Assembly: GCA_913061055.1 (NCBI GenBank)
Contig: CAJXVA010000001.1
Location: 53,062 to 117,061 of the forward strand
Direction of reading: 5' to 3'
DNA: 64,000 bases
From: an uncultured Pseudomonadota bacterium
GTDB taxonomy: Bacteria > Myxococcota_A > Polyangia > Nannocystales > Nannocystaceae
Under the pieces are notes generated by a model. It did no database searches. It was not told the origin of the DNA and worked only from the letters and a program-made list of their open reading frames with translations. This document shows positions 1-9,924 of the stretch, one piece after another (position 1 is the first letter of the stretch; each line of letters opens with the position of its first letter). A program made the position numbers and the translations under genes.

Positions 1-807
1 AACGCCGGAGGCTGCGCAGAAGGTGCCCGGGTCGCAGGTGTTGATGAACTCGCAGGGCTCTCCGACCGCACCACCGGGTCCGGACGCGTCGGGTACACAC
101 ACGAACCCATTGTCATCCGGAACACAGGCCGATCCGACGTCGCAGTCCGAGGCCAGGGGGTCGCACAGCGGCAGGCACAAGGCGATGACGCCCTCGTTCC
201 TCTGAGCGCAAGCAAGGCCGTCACCACAGACCGGCTCCTCCGCGGAGCCGGTGCAGAACGGGACGCAGGTGCCCTGGTTGGTCCGGGTGTTGACGTCCCA
301 ACACATCGACGTTTCGCCGCAGTCGTCCAGCCCCGACGTCGCAGTCTCGAACACCACGCATGCCTCTCCCGGCTCCCCGGGGTCGACGGGTTCGAGCGCG
401 AAGCAGGCGAGAGCATCCCAAGACCCATCTCCAGCGGTCGCCCACGGCATACACTTTTGCCCGTCTGGGCAGTCTTGAAGGTAGGTGCTGCAGTCTCCTG
501 GGATCACACCCATCGTCTCTGTACCGCTCTCTTCCGAACCGGTTTCGGTCCCCCGCGTCGCTGGGCCCATTCCCGTCGTCGATTCGCTCGAGCCGTCCGT
601 CGGTTCGAGCGTCGTCTGGGTGGGCGACGTTGTGGTCTGGCTTGGGCCCGTCGGTGAGGATGGATCTGGCCCGGTGGCGTCACGCGTCGTCGTGCCCAGG
701 CCGCTGCCCCCCTCCCCGCCGGTCGCGTCCGCGTACGAAGGGTTCAGACCCGTGCAGCCCGCGAGGAACAGGCTCGCAAGAGCCGCGCGTCCCAGCCCAA
801 CAAACAT
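1..807 (-). CDS. Cys-rich lipoprotein, 3' end truncated by window edge
   Basis: Minus-strand frame open from 807 (ATG) to base 1, missing from the ORF track because its stop lies outside the window. Starts MFVGLGRAALASLFLAGCTG (lipobox LAGC), then S/T/G linker and many Cys. Resembles the 58734..59696 product. Confidence 0.85.
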   Translation of the reverse strand, partial: MFVGLGRAALASLFLAGCTGLNPSYADATGGEGGSGLGTTTRDATGPDPSSPTGPSQTTTSPTQTTLEPTDGSSESTTGMGPATRGTETGSEESGTETMGVIPGDCSTYLQDCPDGQKCMPWATAGDGSWDALACFALEPVDPGEPGEACVVFETATSGLDDCGETSMCWDVNTRTNQGTCVPFCTGSAEEPVCGDGLACAQRNEGVIALCLPLCDPLASDCDVGSACVPDDNGFVCVPDASGPGGAVGEPCEFINTCDPGTFCAASGV

Positions 808-1054
808 GCCAACGAATAACACACAAAACTAACACGGTCAAATCCGAGGAGACCTGGCGTACGCTCGAAACGACCTCAGCCGACCACGAGAGACGCGTCC
901 GCAGACCCAGGACTGCTCGGAAAACGATGCTCACACAGCCGAGCTGACGGGCTCGCCGTCGACGCGGAGTCGCCGAAGACCTCGTCACCTCGAAGACCCC
1001 AAGCCTTTGCCGGGTCGTCACGAGGCTGTCACGCATCCGGAGGAGAGTCTCAAC

Positions 1055-1771
1055 GTGACGCCAACGATCCTGATCGTGGACGACGAACGCGACCTGGTGA
1101 GCACGGTCCAGTTCTCGCTAGAGCGGGAGGGATGGCGCACACGGGTGGCATTCGACGGGCGATCGGCCCTCGAAGCCGCCCAGCTCGACCCCACCCCGGA
1201 ACTCATTCTTCTCGACCTGATGCTTCCAGACATGTCTGGTACGGACATATGCAGGGTCCTGCGCTCCAGGGATGGCACGAAAGACGTCCCGATCATCATG
1301 GTCACCGCCAAGGACGACGAGATCGACCGGGTGGTCGGGTTCGAAGTCGGCGCCGACGACTACGTCACGAAGCCCTTCTCCATGCGGGAACTCCTGCTTC
1401 GCATCAAGGCGATCCTCCGCCGCTCGGACAAACCCGTGCCCGCAGCACCCGAGCTTGCATTCGGCCGCCTCAGGGTGGATGAGCAAGGACACCGGGTCTG
1501 GGTCGACGAGAGCGAAGTCATCCTCACAGCACTCGAGTTCCGTCTGCTCAGCACGTTCTTGTCGCGCCGAGGGCGGGTGCAAACCCGCGACGCGCTGCTG
1601 CACGACGTCTGGGGACACACGCCTGGCCTGCCCACGCGGACCGTCGACACCCACGTGCAGCGACTCCGCAAGAAGCTCGGTCCCGCGTCCGACTACATCG
1701 AAACACTGCGCGGCGTTGGATATCGATTCCGGACGGACAACGTCGAGATGACGACGGCCCCGAGCCCGTAG
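1055..1771 (+). CDS. Two-component response regulator, OmpR/PhoB type (winged-helix DNA-binding)
   Basis: TILIVDDERDLV...LLDLMLPDMSG...VTAKDDEIDRVVGFEVGADDYVTKPFS receiver, C-terminal VDTHVQRLRKKLG...VRGVGYRF-type wHTH. GTG start at 1055 likely; track ORF starts at 1007. Confidence 0.92.
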   Translation: MTPTILIVDDERDLVSTVQFSLEREGWRTRVAFDGRSALEAAQLDPTPELILLDLMLPDMSGTDICRVLRSRDGTKDVPIIMVTAKDDEIDRVVGFEVGADDYVTKPFSMRELLLRIKAILRRSDKPVPAAPELAFGRLRVDEQGHRVWVDESEVILTALEFRLLSTFLSRRGRVQTRDALLHDVWGHTPGLPTRTVDTHVQRLRKKLGPASDYIETLRGVGYRFRTDNVEMTTAPSP

Positions 1772-1830
1772 CCGGGCCTCTCCCTAGGAACCGACGCGGC
1801 TCCGCGGGGCGCACCGGACCCGCGGCGAAC

Positions 1831-3057
1831 TCAGTAGCCCTGAGCGGCCAGGTCGAACGCCAGGTTTCGATAGAACCTCAGGTAGTCGAAGCCTGTGCGC
1901 GGGTCGGGACCTTCGTCACCGATCTGCCCCGCTGCATCGAGGTGGTCGCCCGGGTAACACCCACGGAAGCGGCCCCACTTGCTCGACTCGACCGTCGACA
2001 CGCCATCGTTCGGGCGCAACTCGAGCCCGTGCGCGACGATGCCCGCCGCGCCGACCAACAGCGCATCCATGCGGTCGACGGTTCCGTCGTGACGCATCAA
2101 GAGCAACTCACCGTTGTCGTCGGTGCAGGCATCAGACTCCGCGTTGCGGCGCGGGTTGGGCAGCCCTGCGACGCTGCTGACCCCGGCCCACGACTGGTAC
2201 ATGACGCCCGGAGCGTCGGAGATCGTCGCGTTGAACTCGACCATCGTGCGCTCGGACATCGCCCCAAGTGCCGCGACGATGTGGCTGTCCTCGGCCACTT
2301 CACTGAAGGTTCGCCCGAACACGGTGGCGATGGCGTCGATCGCCTCGGCATCGTCTTCATCCGGGAGGAAACCAACCGCCACGTCGGCCACGTAGGTTCC
2401 GCGGTGCGGGGAAGAAATCGTGGTGATGGACGCGACCTTGGATCCGTAGTCCAGCCCGTCGGGACTCACGAGGTAGCGACAGTCGATGCCGCCCATCGAA
2501 AAGCACACCAGGTTGACCTGATCGGTTCCCGAGCGCTCGAGCAGTTCGTCGACCTGCTCGGCAAGAAAGCCTGCCCGAACCTGCGGGGTATCGAACGGCG
2601 GAACGCTGCCGAGCATCACGTCGTGGCCATCCTCGATCAGCGCAACGTCGACGTCGTTGAAGCGCCAGAAGTTGGTCGTGCTGGTGTTGAATCCGTGCGC
2701 CAGAATGATCGGGTACTGGGTCGCAGTGCCTTGGGGCTCCGGGCCCAATGCGGCCGGGGCCTCGTCGCACCAACCCAGCGGGTCCCAGAGCAAGGCGGCA
2801 CAAAGCAGGGAGTCCTCCTTGCCCACGGGCACGCCCTCACATCCAGCGGCATCGATCCCCGCGAGTAGCTCTTCGGCAATCGCGACTTGATCGCCTTCGC
2901 AGGTCGCCGAAGGAGCCTCCGCCGGGGCACCCAAACAGGTCTCCACCGCAGCCTGGGCCTCCGCACACACGCTCGTCTCTTCGGCGCCAACTGAGTCGTC
3001 GCACCCGGCGAGGGCGAAGATCAGGGGGAGAACCGCGGCGAGAATCGTGCGTCTCAT
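1831..3057 (-). CDS. Secreted triacylglycerol lipase-like alpha/beta hydrolase, lipoprotein
   Basis: Signal peptide with lipobox (PLIFALAGC), PIILAHGFN oxyanion region, VCFSMGGIDCRY nucleophile elbow. Confidence 0.85.
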   Translation of the reverse strand: MRRTILAAVLPLIFALAGCDDSVGAEETSVCAEAQAAVETCLGAPAEAPSATCEGDQVAIAEELLAGIDAAGCEGVPVGKEDSLLCAALLWDPLGWCDEAPAALGPEPQGTATQYPIILAHGFNTSTTNFWRFNDVDVALIEDGHDVMLGSVPPFDTPQVRAGFLAEQVDELLERSGTDQVNLVCFSMGGIDCRYLVSPDGLDYGSKVASITTISSPHRGTYVADVAVGFLPDEDDAEAIDAIATVFGRTFSEVAEDSHIVAALGAMSERTMVEFNATISDAPGVMYQSWAGVSSVAGLPNPRRNAESDACTDDNGELLLMRHDGTVDRMDALLVGAAGIVAHGLELRPNDGVSTVESSKWGRFRGCYPGDHLDAAGQIGDEGPDPRTGFDYLRFYRNLAFDLAAQGY

Positions 3058-3166
3058 GGTGGTCTAGTGTGGGATACGCAGCCCGCGCTGGCGAGGGTCG
3101 ATCGCGACAGAATCGGGGCCTGACGTGCCAGCCGCGCGCGGCATCGCGCAGTACCCTTTCCTCGGC

Positions 3167-4132
3167 ATGACGTTGATGCGCTCACCGCTGCCGGGCTTGA
3201 TCGGTTCCCGGCTTGCAGAGCAAGGGCTCGACCCGGGCGAATGCCTGGGCGCGTTCGGCCTGCAGCAGGCGCTACAGGACAGCCACGTCGTCGCCGAGGT
3301 GGAGACGCTAGCGGCCTTCTACGACGACGCCGCGAAGCGTCTGGATCAACCCGACCTTGGGCTGGAGCTGGTCTCCGCCGTTCGGCGTGGTGCATACGGG
3401 TTGGCCGAGTTCGGCATCCGAGCCGCACCCACGATGCGAGAAGCGATCCGGCGGTTGGCCCGGTTCAGCGTACTGCTCAACGAGGCGACCGTCGTCGAGC
3501 TGGAGGAGACCTCGCAAGCGCTGGAGATCCATCAGCGGATCCCGGGCTATCCGCTCGCGGGCGGGCGGCATGCCAACGAGTTCTTCATCGCGGTATTGCT
3601 CGTGTCGGGGCACGCCATCACGCAGGGCGGACTGATCGCGACCGAGGTCTGGTTCTCACACCCAGCGCCGGAGGACTTGTCGCGTCATCGATCGATCTTC
3701 GGGGACGCGAAGCTCTCGTTCGATCGGCCGGACAATGGGCTCGCGATTCCGCTGGAGAACGCGGAGCGCACGCTTGCCTCCGCGGACCCTGAGCTCATGC
3801 GGGCGATCGATCACCAAGCCAACGCGCTGCTGGCCAACCGCTCCGGACACAACGAGTTCATCGATCGCGTCCGCGAGTGCTCGGCCAAGACACTTCGTGA
3901 TGGTTCGTCCTCCCTTGCAGACGTCGCCCAGCTGCTGGCGATGACTCCTCGCACACTTCAGCGACGACTGGCGGAGCACGAGACCTCTTTTCGAGAGGTG
4001 CTCGACGGACTTCGCAAGGAGCTTCATGCCCGGCTCACCGCACAGGGGGTCTGCGCTCAGGAGGTCGCGTTTCGGCTGGGCTACGCCGACATGGGTTCGT
4101 TCCGCCGCGCGCAGCGTCGCTGGAGCACCTGA
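3167..4132 (+). CDS. AraC-family transcriptional regulator
   Basis: C-terminal HTH: SSLADVAQLLAMTPRTLQRRLAEHETSFREVLDGLRKELH...EVAFRLGYADMGSFRRAQRRW. N-terminal arabinose-binding-like domain. Track ORF starts at 3125. Confidence 0.9.
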   Translation: MTLMRSPLPGLIGSRLAEQGLDPGECLGAFGLQQALQDSHVVAEVETLAAFYDDAAKRLDQPDLGLELVSAVRRGAYGLAEFGIRAAPTMREAIRRLARFSVLLNEATVVELEETSQALEIHQRIPGYPLAGGRHANEFFIAVLLVSGHAITQGGLIATEVWFSHPAPEDLSRHRSIFGDAKLSFDRPDNGLAIPLENAERTLASADPELMRAIDHQANALLANRSGHNEFIDRVRECSAKTLRDGSSSLADVAQLLAMTPRTLQRRLAEHETSFREVLDGLRKELHARLTAQGVCAQEVAFRLGYADMGSFRRAQRRWST

Positions 4133-4141
4133 GCCAAGTCG

Positions 4142-5362
4142 GTGCGTTACACTCCCTACGTGGACCCCGGTGCGCCGTCCCTGTGGCTCGACGAATCTCC
4201 GGCCAGTCAGCTCCCCGCCCTGCAGCCAGGGGCACACGCTGTCGACGCCGTTGTCATCGGACTGGGAATCACCGGCGCAACCGCTGCGTTGGAGCTGGCT
4301 GAAGCCGGACTGTCCGTACTCGCCCTCGACGCGCATGGCTTGGGCTGGGGCGCCTCCGCCCGCTCGGGCGGCTTCCTGCTCGTCGAACACGCGATCGAGT
4401 ACCCCGCTCGGCGGGCGCGGTTCGGGCGTGAGCGCATGCAGACGGTCATCGAGATGGCGCGGTCCAGCCACGAGCTGATCGAGCAACGCTTCGCCAGAGC
4501 CGCCGAGCACAAACGGTGCGGCAGCCTCATCCTTCCGATGGCCGAGGATGAGAGCGAACAGCGCACGCTGGCCGAGGCAGCATCCCTCTTGCAGGAAGAT
4601 GGTGTCCCTTGCAGTCAGGGAGCGGGGCACGAAGGACTCGATGGTTTCGCGCCGGGGCTGTCGATCCCCGAGGACGGCGAGGTCCACCCCGGTCGTCTGC
4701 TCGCTGCAGTTGGAGCGGAAGCTGGCCGAGCCGGCGCGAAGCTCCGCCAAGGCCTGGTGGCCGACGTGGACACGAAGCAGCGGGTGGTCACCACCGCGGA
4801 TGCCACCATCAGCTACGGGATCGCCATCGTTGCGGTCAACGCCTGGACCCGGCGGCTCCTGCCACACGTCGACATTCGCCCACAGCGAGCCCAGATGCTC
4901 GCCACGCGTCCGCTGGGCCCCATGCGAAAACTCGGACCGGTCTGCTACGGCTGCTGGGGGTACGACTACTTTCGTCAGCGGGACGACGGCCGCATGCTGA
5001 TCGGAGGGCGTCGGCACCTGCACCGTGAAAGCGAGAGCACCGACGCCTCGGTCCCAACCGCAGCCGTTCAAGACGACCTCGAAGCCTACCTCGCACGTCA
5101 CCTCCGCGCGTTCGGTCCATTCGAGATCGAAGCCCGGTGGTCTGGCATCATGGGGTTCAGCCCCGATGAGCTTCCGTTCTGGGAGGCCCTCTCGGACGGC
5201 GCGGGCACAGCTTCGACCCACGTTCTCGGTGGCATGACGGGGCACGGGATGGGGCTGGGTGCGGTCTGTGGACAGACGATCGCGCGGAGCTGCCATCGCG
5301 AACTCAGTGCGGTTGAGCAGCGACGCACTCAGCTACTGCACGCGGACCGCCTACGCAGCTGA
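4142..5362 (+). CDS. FAD-dependent amine/amino acid oxidoreductase (DAO family)
   Basis: VDAVVIGLGITGATAALELAEAGLSVLALDA dinucleotide motif; C-terminal GMTGHGMGLGAVCGQTIA. Confidence 0.88.
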   Translation: MRYTPYVDPGAPSLWLDESPASQLPALQPGAHAVDAVVIGLGITGATAALELAEAGLSVLALDAHGLGWGASARSGGFLLVEHAIEYPARRARFGRERMQTVIEMARSSHELIEQRFARAAEHKRCGSLILPMAEDESEQRTLAEAASLLQEDGVPCSQGAGHEGLDGFAPGLSIPEDGEVHPGRLLAAVGAEAGRAGAKLRQGLVADVDTKQRVVTTADATISYGIAIVAVNAWTRRLLPHVDIRPQRAQMLATRPLGPMRKLGPVCYGCWGYDYFRQRDDGRMLIGGRRHLHRESESTDASVPTAAVQDDLEAYLARHLRAFGPFEIEARWSGIMGFSPDELPFWEALSDGAGTASTHVLGGMTGHGMGLGAVCGQTIARSCHRELSAVEQRRTQLLHADRLRS

Positions 5363-6103
5363 GCGGTGCTCCGCGAACATCCGCAAAGAAAACGCGCCCG
5401 CGGGGTGTGCCCGAAACTCTTCGATGAGCAGTCGCGTCGCTTCGGGCATGTCGCCTGGGGAGGGGAGCGGTGTGCCATAGGGCGCGGGCGCGGTGAGCGG
5501 GGCCGCCATACAGGCAAACGTGAGGTCGGCTGCCGTGAACCGGTCCCCGGTGAGGAACGGGCGGTCGTCTGCGAGACGTGCCTCGACATCGTCGAAGATC
5601 CGCCGCGCACGTTCCAGCGCAGTCGAGACCGTGCTCGCATTGACCTCGAGGTAGCCCCGCGCGTAACGCTCAAACAATGGGAAGGCCAACCAGGCGAGGA
5701 CCCGCTCGTGGCGTGGTGCCTGCCCGCCGTTGAACCCCAGCGCCGGCCGGCCCCAGCGGAAAAAGTGGTCGTACATGACGCGCCTGGACTCGACGCCTAG
5801 CGGCGAAGCGTGGGCGTGCTCGATGGCGAGGACTTCATCGCGGGCGGTCGGCTCGGTCGGATACAGGCGCCGGTCCTTGGGCGCTCGAGCGTCCGCGTAT
5901 CGAACGATCTCGGACGAGTCGTCCAGGACGTCGCCGTCGTCGGTGACCAACACGGGCACGCTCTTGCCGCCTCCACTGCGACGCACCGGCCGGTAGTGGA
6001 ACATCTGCAGGTGCTGCTCCTCCACGTAGTCGAGCCCCACATGCTCCAACGCCCAGCGGGCACGCTCGCAGTAGTGGGAGATCGGGATCGTCAGCAGCCG
6101 CAT
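5351..6103 (-). CDS. Glutathione S-transferase family protein
   Basis: MRLLTIPISHYCERARWALEHVGLDYVEEQHL thioredoxin-fold N-terminus, SVPVLVTDDGDVLDDSSEIVRYAD, C-terminal GST domain. Confidence 0.85.
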   Translation of the reverse strand: MRLLTIPISHYCERARWALEHVGLDYVEEQHLQMFHYRPVRRSGGGKSVPVLVTDDGDVLDDSSEIVRYADARAPKDRRLYPTEPTARDEVLAIEHAHASPLGVESRRVMYDHFFRWGRPALGFNGGQAPRHERVLAWLAFPLFERYARGYLEVNASTVSTALERARRIFDDVEARLADDRPFLTGDRFTAADLTFACMAAPLTAPAPYGTPLPSPGDMPEATRLLIEEFRAHPAGAFSLRMFAEHRSAA

Positions 6104-6140
6104 CGAGCCGAACTCTAGCAGCCTGTCTGTACCCGGCGAA

Positions 6141-6881
6141 TTAGGCGGGTGGGAGCCTGTACGCCCCGCCCTCCAGCCACTTGCGAACCGAGCCATCGGT
6201 CGTGAAGAGCTCCGAGACGAAATAGCCCTGGGACTGCGAGTTCGCGATCGCGGTGGCCGTGGCCAACGGCTCGTCCGTCACGACACGGTCGCCTGTGTAG
6301 CTCGAGTGCACCAGCCGAGCCTCCCCGTCGCGAACCACCACGAAGCCCACGTGCACGTTGAGCCCGATGATGTACAGGCCGTCGCCGAGGCTCTCGATGC
6401 GTTCGGCCAGTCTCGCGGGCGGGATGCTGAAGAACCGGTGTACGCCCACCCCGGCGGGGGTCGTCGCGTTCTGGATTCTCAGCGCAGCCGCCTGCCCGAA
6501 CTTCACCCGGTGAAGGGAAAGGCCCGCATCCCGCAACACGGTGGAGACGAAGTACCCACACGCGATCGACTCTGTCCCAGGCGCCGTCGCTGTGCCCTGC
6601 ATGGCCCACGGTGTTCCGGACCAGGCCGGCAGCAAGTCCGCGGTCACACCGTCCACAAGCGCAGCTCGGGCTCGGGCAAGCACAGCCTCGGGGTCGGGTG
6701 TGCGGGCGAGCTCTTTCGCGAGCTGAGTCCGCGTCGCTCGAAGACGCTCAACCGAGCCTGCATACGCCTCCGCCGAGGCAGGGACACTCGCGGGTGGAGA
6801 ACCGGCTACGGTCGAGGGAGTCGGAGAATCATCTCCTCCACACGCCGCGACCGCGAACAACAACACAGGGCCCAACCGCAT
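6141..6881 (-). CDS. Lipoprotein with possible Cys/His peptidase-like (NlpC/P60-like) motifs
   Basis: VLLFAVAACGGDD lipobox; ESIACGYFVSTVLRDAG and LNVHVGFVVVRDG resemble Cys and His motifs of NlpC/P60-fold enzymes. Confidence 0.6.
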   Translation of the reverse strand: MRLGPVLLFAVAACGGDDSPTPSTVAGSPPASVPASAEAYAGSVERLRATRTQLAKELARTPDPEAVLARARAALVDGVTADLLPAWSGTPWAMQGTATAPGTESIACGYFVSTVLRDAGLSLHRVKFGQAAALRIQNATTPAGVGVHRFFSIPPARLAERIESLGDGLYIIGLNVHVGFVVVRDGEARLVHSSYTGDRVVTDEPLATATAIANSQSQGYFVSELFTTDGSVRKWLEGGAYRLPPA

Positions 6882-6944
6882 CCAGGCCCCGACGCGCAGC
6901 CGCTTGTCGCTATTCCCACCGCCCCCACGCGAGAGAAGAACTCG

Positions 6945-7277
6945 CTACATCGACTTCGCTTTTGCGCAGGCGTGCTCGTTCTTTTCGTCGCCGTCGCCGC
7001 CTTCGCACAGCTTCGTGCACGACTCCTTGCCCATCTCCGCACACATCGTCTCGGTCACGCCCTTGAACGCGTTGCAGGCGTCCTCATCCTTGGTGACGTC
7101 GCAGGCGATGCCGCACGCCTGGTAGGCGGGCGCCGCGAGGTCCTTGGCCGCCTCGTCCTTCGCCTTCGCCGCCTTGTCGAACTTCTCAAAGTCCTCGAGG
7201 CACATCTTCGTCGCGGCATCTTTCCCGCACGCAGCGGTGAGGAAGAGTAGTGCGAGGACAAATCGAGGACGAATCAC
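6945..7277 (-). CDS. Small Cys-rich lipoprotein
   Basis: VIRPRFVLALLFLTAACGKDAA lipobox, then Cys-spaced helical domain. GTG start inferred. Confidence 0.6.
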   Translation of the reverse strand: MIRPRFVLALLFLTAACGKDAATKMCLEDFEKFDKAAKAKDEAAKDLAAPAYQACGIACDVTKDEDACNAFKGVTETMCAEMGKESCTKLCEGGDGDEKNEHACAKAKSM

Positions 7278-7481
7278 ACAAGCGTAGAGTCGCAGCGCGG
7301 CGATCGGATCACGCTCGAGACGAAATAGTCCCGGAAAAGTACGCCCCCCCACCACCGGCCTCCCTCCGTCTCAGGTGTAGGATCCACACCACACGTGTGC
7401 ATTTCACCGCACGCCCGGCGCGGTTTTGAAGCCTCCACGGCGGAAGAACGCCCTGGCACTGCCATTGCATTCACACAGCGC

Positions 7482-7901
7482 GTGCGGCTTCTTTGCATCG
7501 TTGTCAGCTCTCTGTTCCTTGCCGCCTGTCGCTCGGACTACGAAGGCGACAGCTTCCCGTCCGTGGTGAAGGGCCACGAGGTCGAACTCGTCGATGAGGT
7601 TCCGAGCGACGCACGGGTGATCGGTTTCGTCTCGGATAGCGAGGAGAACCACATCGATAGCAGCACCGTGCTCGAGGAGGCGCTGTCCTGCGATGTGGAG
7701 AACCGTCTCATCCGGCAGATGAAGCGGACGGCAGCGGACGAAGGCGGCGAGTTCCTCGTAGGCTTGTTCTGCGAGACGACCGAGGACGAGGACACCTCGC
7801 CGATCCACGACGACCCGGAGACGAGCCAGGTCGAGACGGCTGTCTACTGCGAGACCTACTGCGAAGCCGAAGTCGCCCGCCGCTGGGTCCATGAACGCTA
7901 G
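7482..7901 (+). CDS. Lipoprotein with DYEGD motif, copy 1
   Basis: VRLLCIVVSSLFLAACRSDYEGDSFPSVV...LIRQMKRTAADEGGEFLV...CEAEVARRW. Homologous to 9925..10341. Confidence 0.75.
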   Translation: MRLLCIVVSSLFLAACRSDYEGDSFPSVVKGHEVELVDEVPSDARVIGFVSDSEENHIDSSTVLEEALSCDVENRLIRQMKRTAADEGGEFLVGLFCETTEDEDTSPIHDDPETSQVETAVYCETYCEAEVARRWVHER

Positions 7902-7904
7902 CAA

Positions 7905-9311
7905 CTAGGGAGTCACCACGTTCGTCAGCCAGTCGCTCATCGTGGCGAGGACTTCGGGCGCGAGGGTCTGTTCGATCGAACTGTACTCGGCAGGAAGCCC
8001 GGTCTTGGCGGTCTGGAAGAGGTGGTTGAGGCCAGGAAACTGGACGACGCTGACCCGGTCGTTGTCTTCGAGCGCACTGCGGATCGCGGGTAGGTTTTGG
8101 TCGGGGAGCACCTGCAAGTCCAGGTCACCCTGAAGCACGAGCACGGGACACCGGACTGCCCGCAGCGCTGGCGCGGGATCGTAGCGGACGAAGTCCATGA
8201 ACCAAGGGGAGATGCTCGCGGCGGCGCTGGCAGGGACCGCGGCTTGGGCGTCTTCGACGCTCTTCGCTGCAAGAATGGCGTCGATCGTCGCATCTTGTTG
8301 AACCCGGACCGTTTCAACCTGCGCCTCCGAAGCACCTGATGCACGCACGAGCTCGACCGCTTGCTTGCGGACCACTTGATCTCCGGGGACGCCCGTCCCA
8401 GCCATCATCACGACGAACGCGACCTTCGCATCGACCGAAGCAACTCGGGGCCCCACCACGCCACCTTCGCTGTGGCCGATCACACCCACCCGATCGGCAT
8501 CGATTCGAGGGTGTTTTCGCAGCATGGCCAACGCAGCCGCGGCGTCTTGGGCGAAGTCGGCCCCCGTCGACTCCGAAACGCTGCCTGTCGATCCGCCCAC
8601 CCCGCGGTCATCGACCCGGAGGACCGCAATCCCCTGGCGGGACAGGTGATCGGCCAACACCCAGAACGGCTTGTGCCCCATGATCGTCTCGTCGCGATCT
8701 TGCGGGCCCGACCCTGAGATCAGCAGCGCCGCCGGATGTGGCCCCTCCCCTGGCGGAATCGTCAGCGTGCCCTCGAGATGAACGCCCCCGGCACGGTTCT
8801 CGAACGCGACCTCCTCGACAGCATAGGGGAACGGGGCTGCAGGGGTCTGCGGGCGCCGCATGGTCTGGGCCAGGACATACGCATCCTCATCCATCGGCTC
8901 GAGCGCACAGGTGAACTCGAGACCACGTTGCGAGAACGTGCACTTCGAAGACGCACCACCGGGGGCAAGGTTCGCTTCAACCCGCGCGCCTGCCCCTGCC
9001 AACAGGAATGCCGCCCGCTGGGGGGTCGACTCCACCTCGCTCAAAGCTCCGTCCCGAAGCCCTTGGGCTGGGATCGAGATCAGGCTCTCGCCACTCGGGT
9101 CCAGAACGACGAAAAACTCGAGCGCCGCCCCGGGGAGCTCGATCGTGCCCTTGAACCTCGCCGAGTCGGTCGCGACGGCCGGCTCGGGGGCTTCAGCGGC
9201 AGGAGGAGCCGGTGTCGGGACTTCGGTTTCCCGGGGCGTTGGGGTGCATGCCGCTGCCGATGCGACCAAGGCAAGCAGGGCGAGTCGAGAGATGGGATTG
9301 AGGCGCGCCAT
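7905..9311 (-). CDS. Alpha/beta hydrolase (S9/dienelactone-hydrolase-like), lipoprotein
   Basis: MARLNPISRLALLALVASAAACTP lipobox; GVIGHSEGG nucleophile elbow; C-terminal CPVLVLQGDLD and GLNHLFQ. Confidence 0.9.
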   Translation of the reverse strand: MARLNPISRLALLALVASAAACTPTPRETEVPTPAPPAAEAPEPAVATDSARFKGTIELPGAALEFFVVLDPSGESLISIPAQGLRDGALSEVESTPQRAAFLLAGAGARVEANLAPGGASSKCTFSQRGLEFTCALEPMDEDAYVLAQTMRRPQTPAAPFPYAVEEVAFENRAGGVHLEGTLTIPPGEGPHPAALLISGSGPQDRDETIMGHKPFWVLADHLSRQGIAVLRVDDRGVGGSTGSVSESTGADFAQDAAAALAMLRKHPRIDADRVGVIGHSEGGVVGPRVASVDAKVAFVVMMAGTGVPGDQVVRKQAVELVRASGASEAQVETVRVQQDATIDAILAAKSVEDAQAAVPASAAASISPWFMDFVRYDPAPALRAVRCPVLVLQGDLDLQVLPDQNLPAIRSALEDNDRVSVVQFPGLNHLFQTAKTGLPAEYSSIEQTLAPEVLATMSDWLTNVVTP

Positions 9312-9405
9312 CGGTTCGCATGTGGGGGTACCAACTGCCACGCAATCAATTGCGACGAACTTCGAGGCGGGTGCATGTCAACGCACGTTCAGGACGTGTT
9401 AGGCG

Positions 9406-9813
9406 TTGGTGGTGCGGTTGCGCCCGATTGTTGCGGCCTCGATGCTCTGGCTCGCGGACTGCGCTCCGCCTGCTGAGGAGCCTCCTGCGGCGGAGCAAGC
9501 CAGCTCGAAGGAGCCTCGGCCCGCGGGTGCACCGGCAGCAACCATGGCCGCGGCGTCCAAGGCTGCCTCCCCCGGCACCCTCACCACGATTTCGGTCACG
9601 ATCACTGCCGAGAAGCTGTTCGTGCGCGGACGGGCGGTCGAGCCACTACGTTTGCAGGCCCAACTCGAAGCCCTGGCCGAGCGCTCGCCGAGTGCCACCA
9701 TCGCAGTACAAGCCGACGCGACCGTCCCCAAGGAGCGGATGAACGAGCTTGTGAAGACGATCAAGGCTGCAGGGTTTTCTACGGTTGAGGTTGCGACGCG
9801 ACCGGTCCCTTGA
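9406..9813 (+). CDS. Lipoprotein with ExbD/TolR-like periplasmic domain, copy 1
   Basis: MLWLADCAPP lipobox, Ala/Pro linker, then ISVTITAEKLFVRGRAVEPLRLQAQLEALAERSPSATIAVQADATVPKERMNELVKTIKAAGFSTVEVAT. Confidence 0.7.
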   Translation: MVVRLRPIVAASMLWLADCAPPAEEPPAAEQASSKEPRPAGAPAATMAAASKAASPGTLTTISVTITAEKLFVRGRAVEPLRLQAQLEALAERSPSATIAVQADATVPKERMNELVKTIKAAGFSTVEVATRPVP

Positions 9814-9924
9814 TGTGTCGTCTTTGAGCCACAGGTGTTGGCATCACGACGCAGCGCGTAGGGCCGCACCGAGTTCGAAGACACGGACGAGCCGGTTGGT
9901 ATCGCCGTTGCAACGCAGTCGGGT

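Noticed and set aside
3656-5296. 546-aa minus-strand ORF
   Set aside because: Antisense shadow of the AraC regulator and FAD oxidoreductase genes; no recognisable motif.
8736-9476. 246-aa plus-strand ORF antisense to the hydrolase
   Set aside because: Shadow ORF; the minus-strand frame has the signal peptide and nucleophile elbow.
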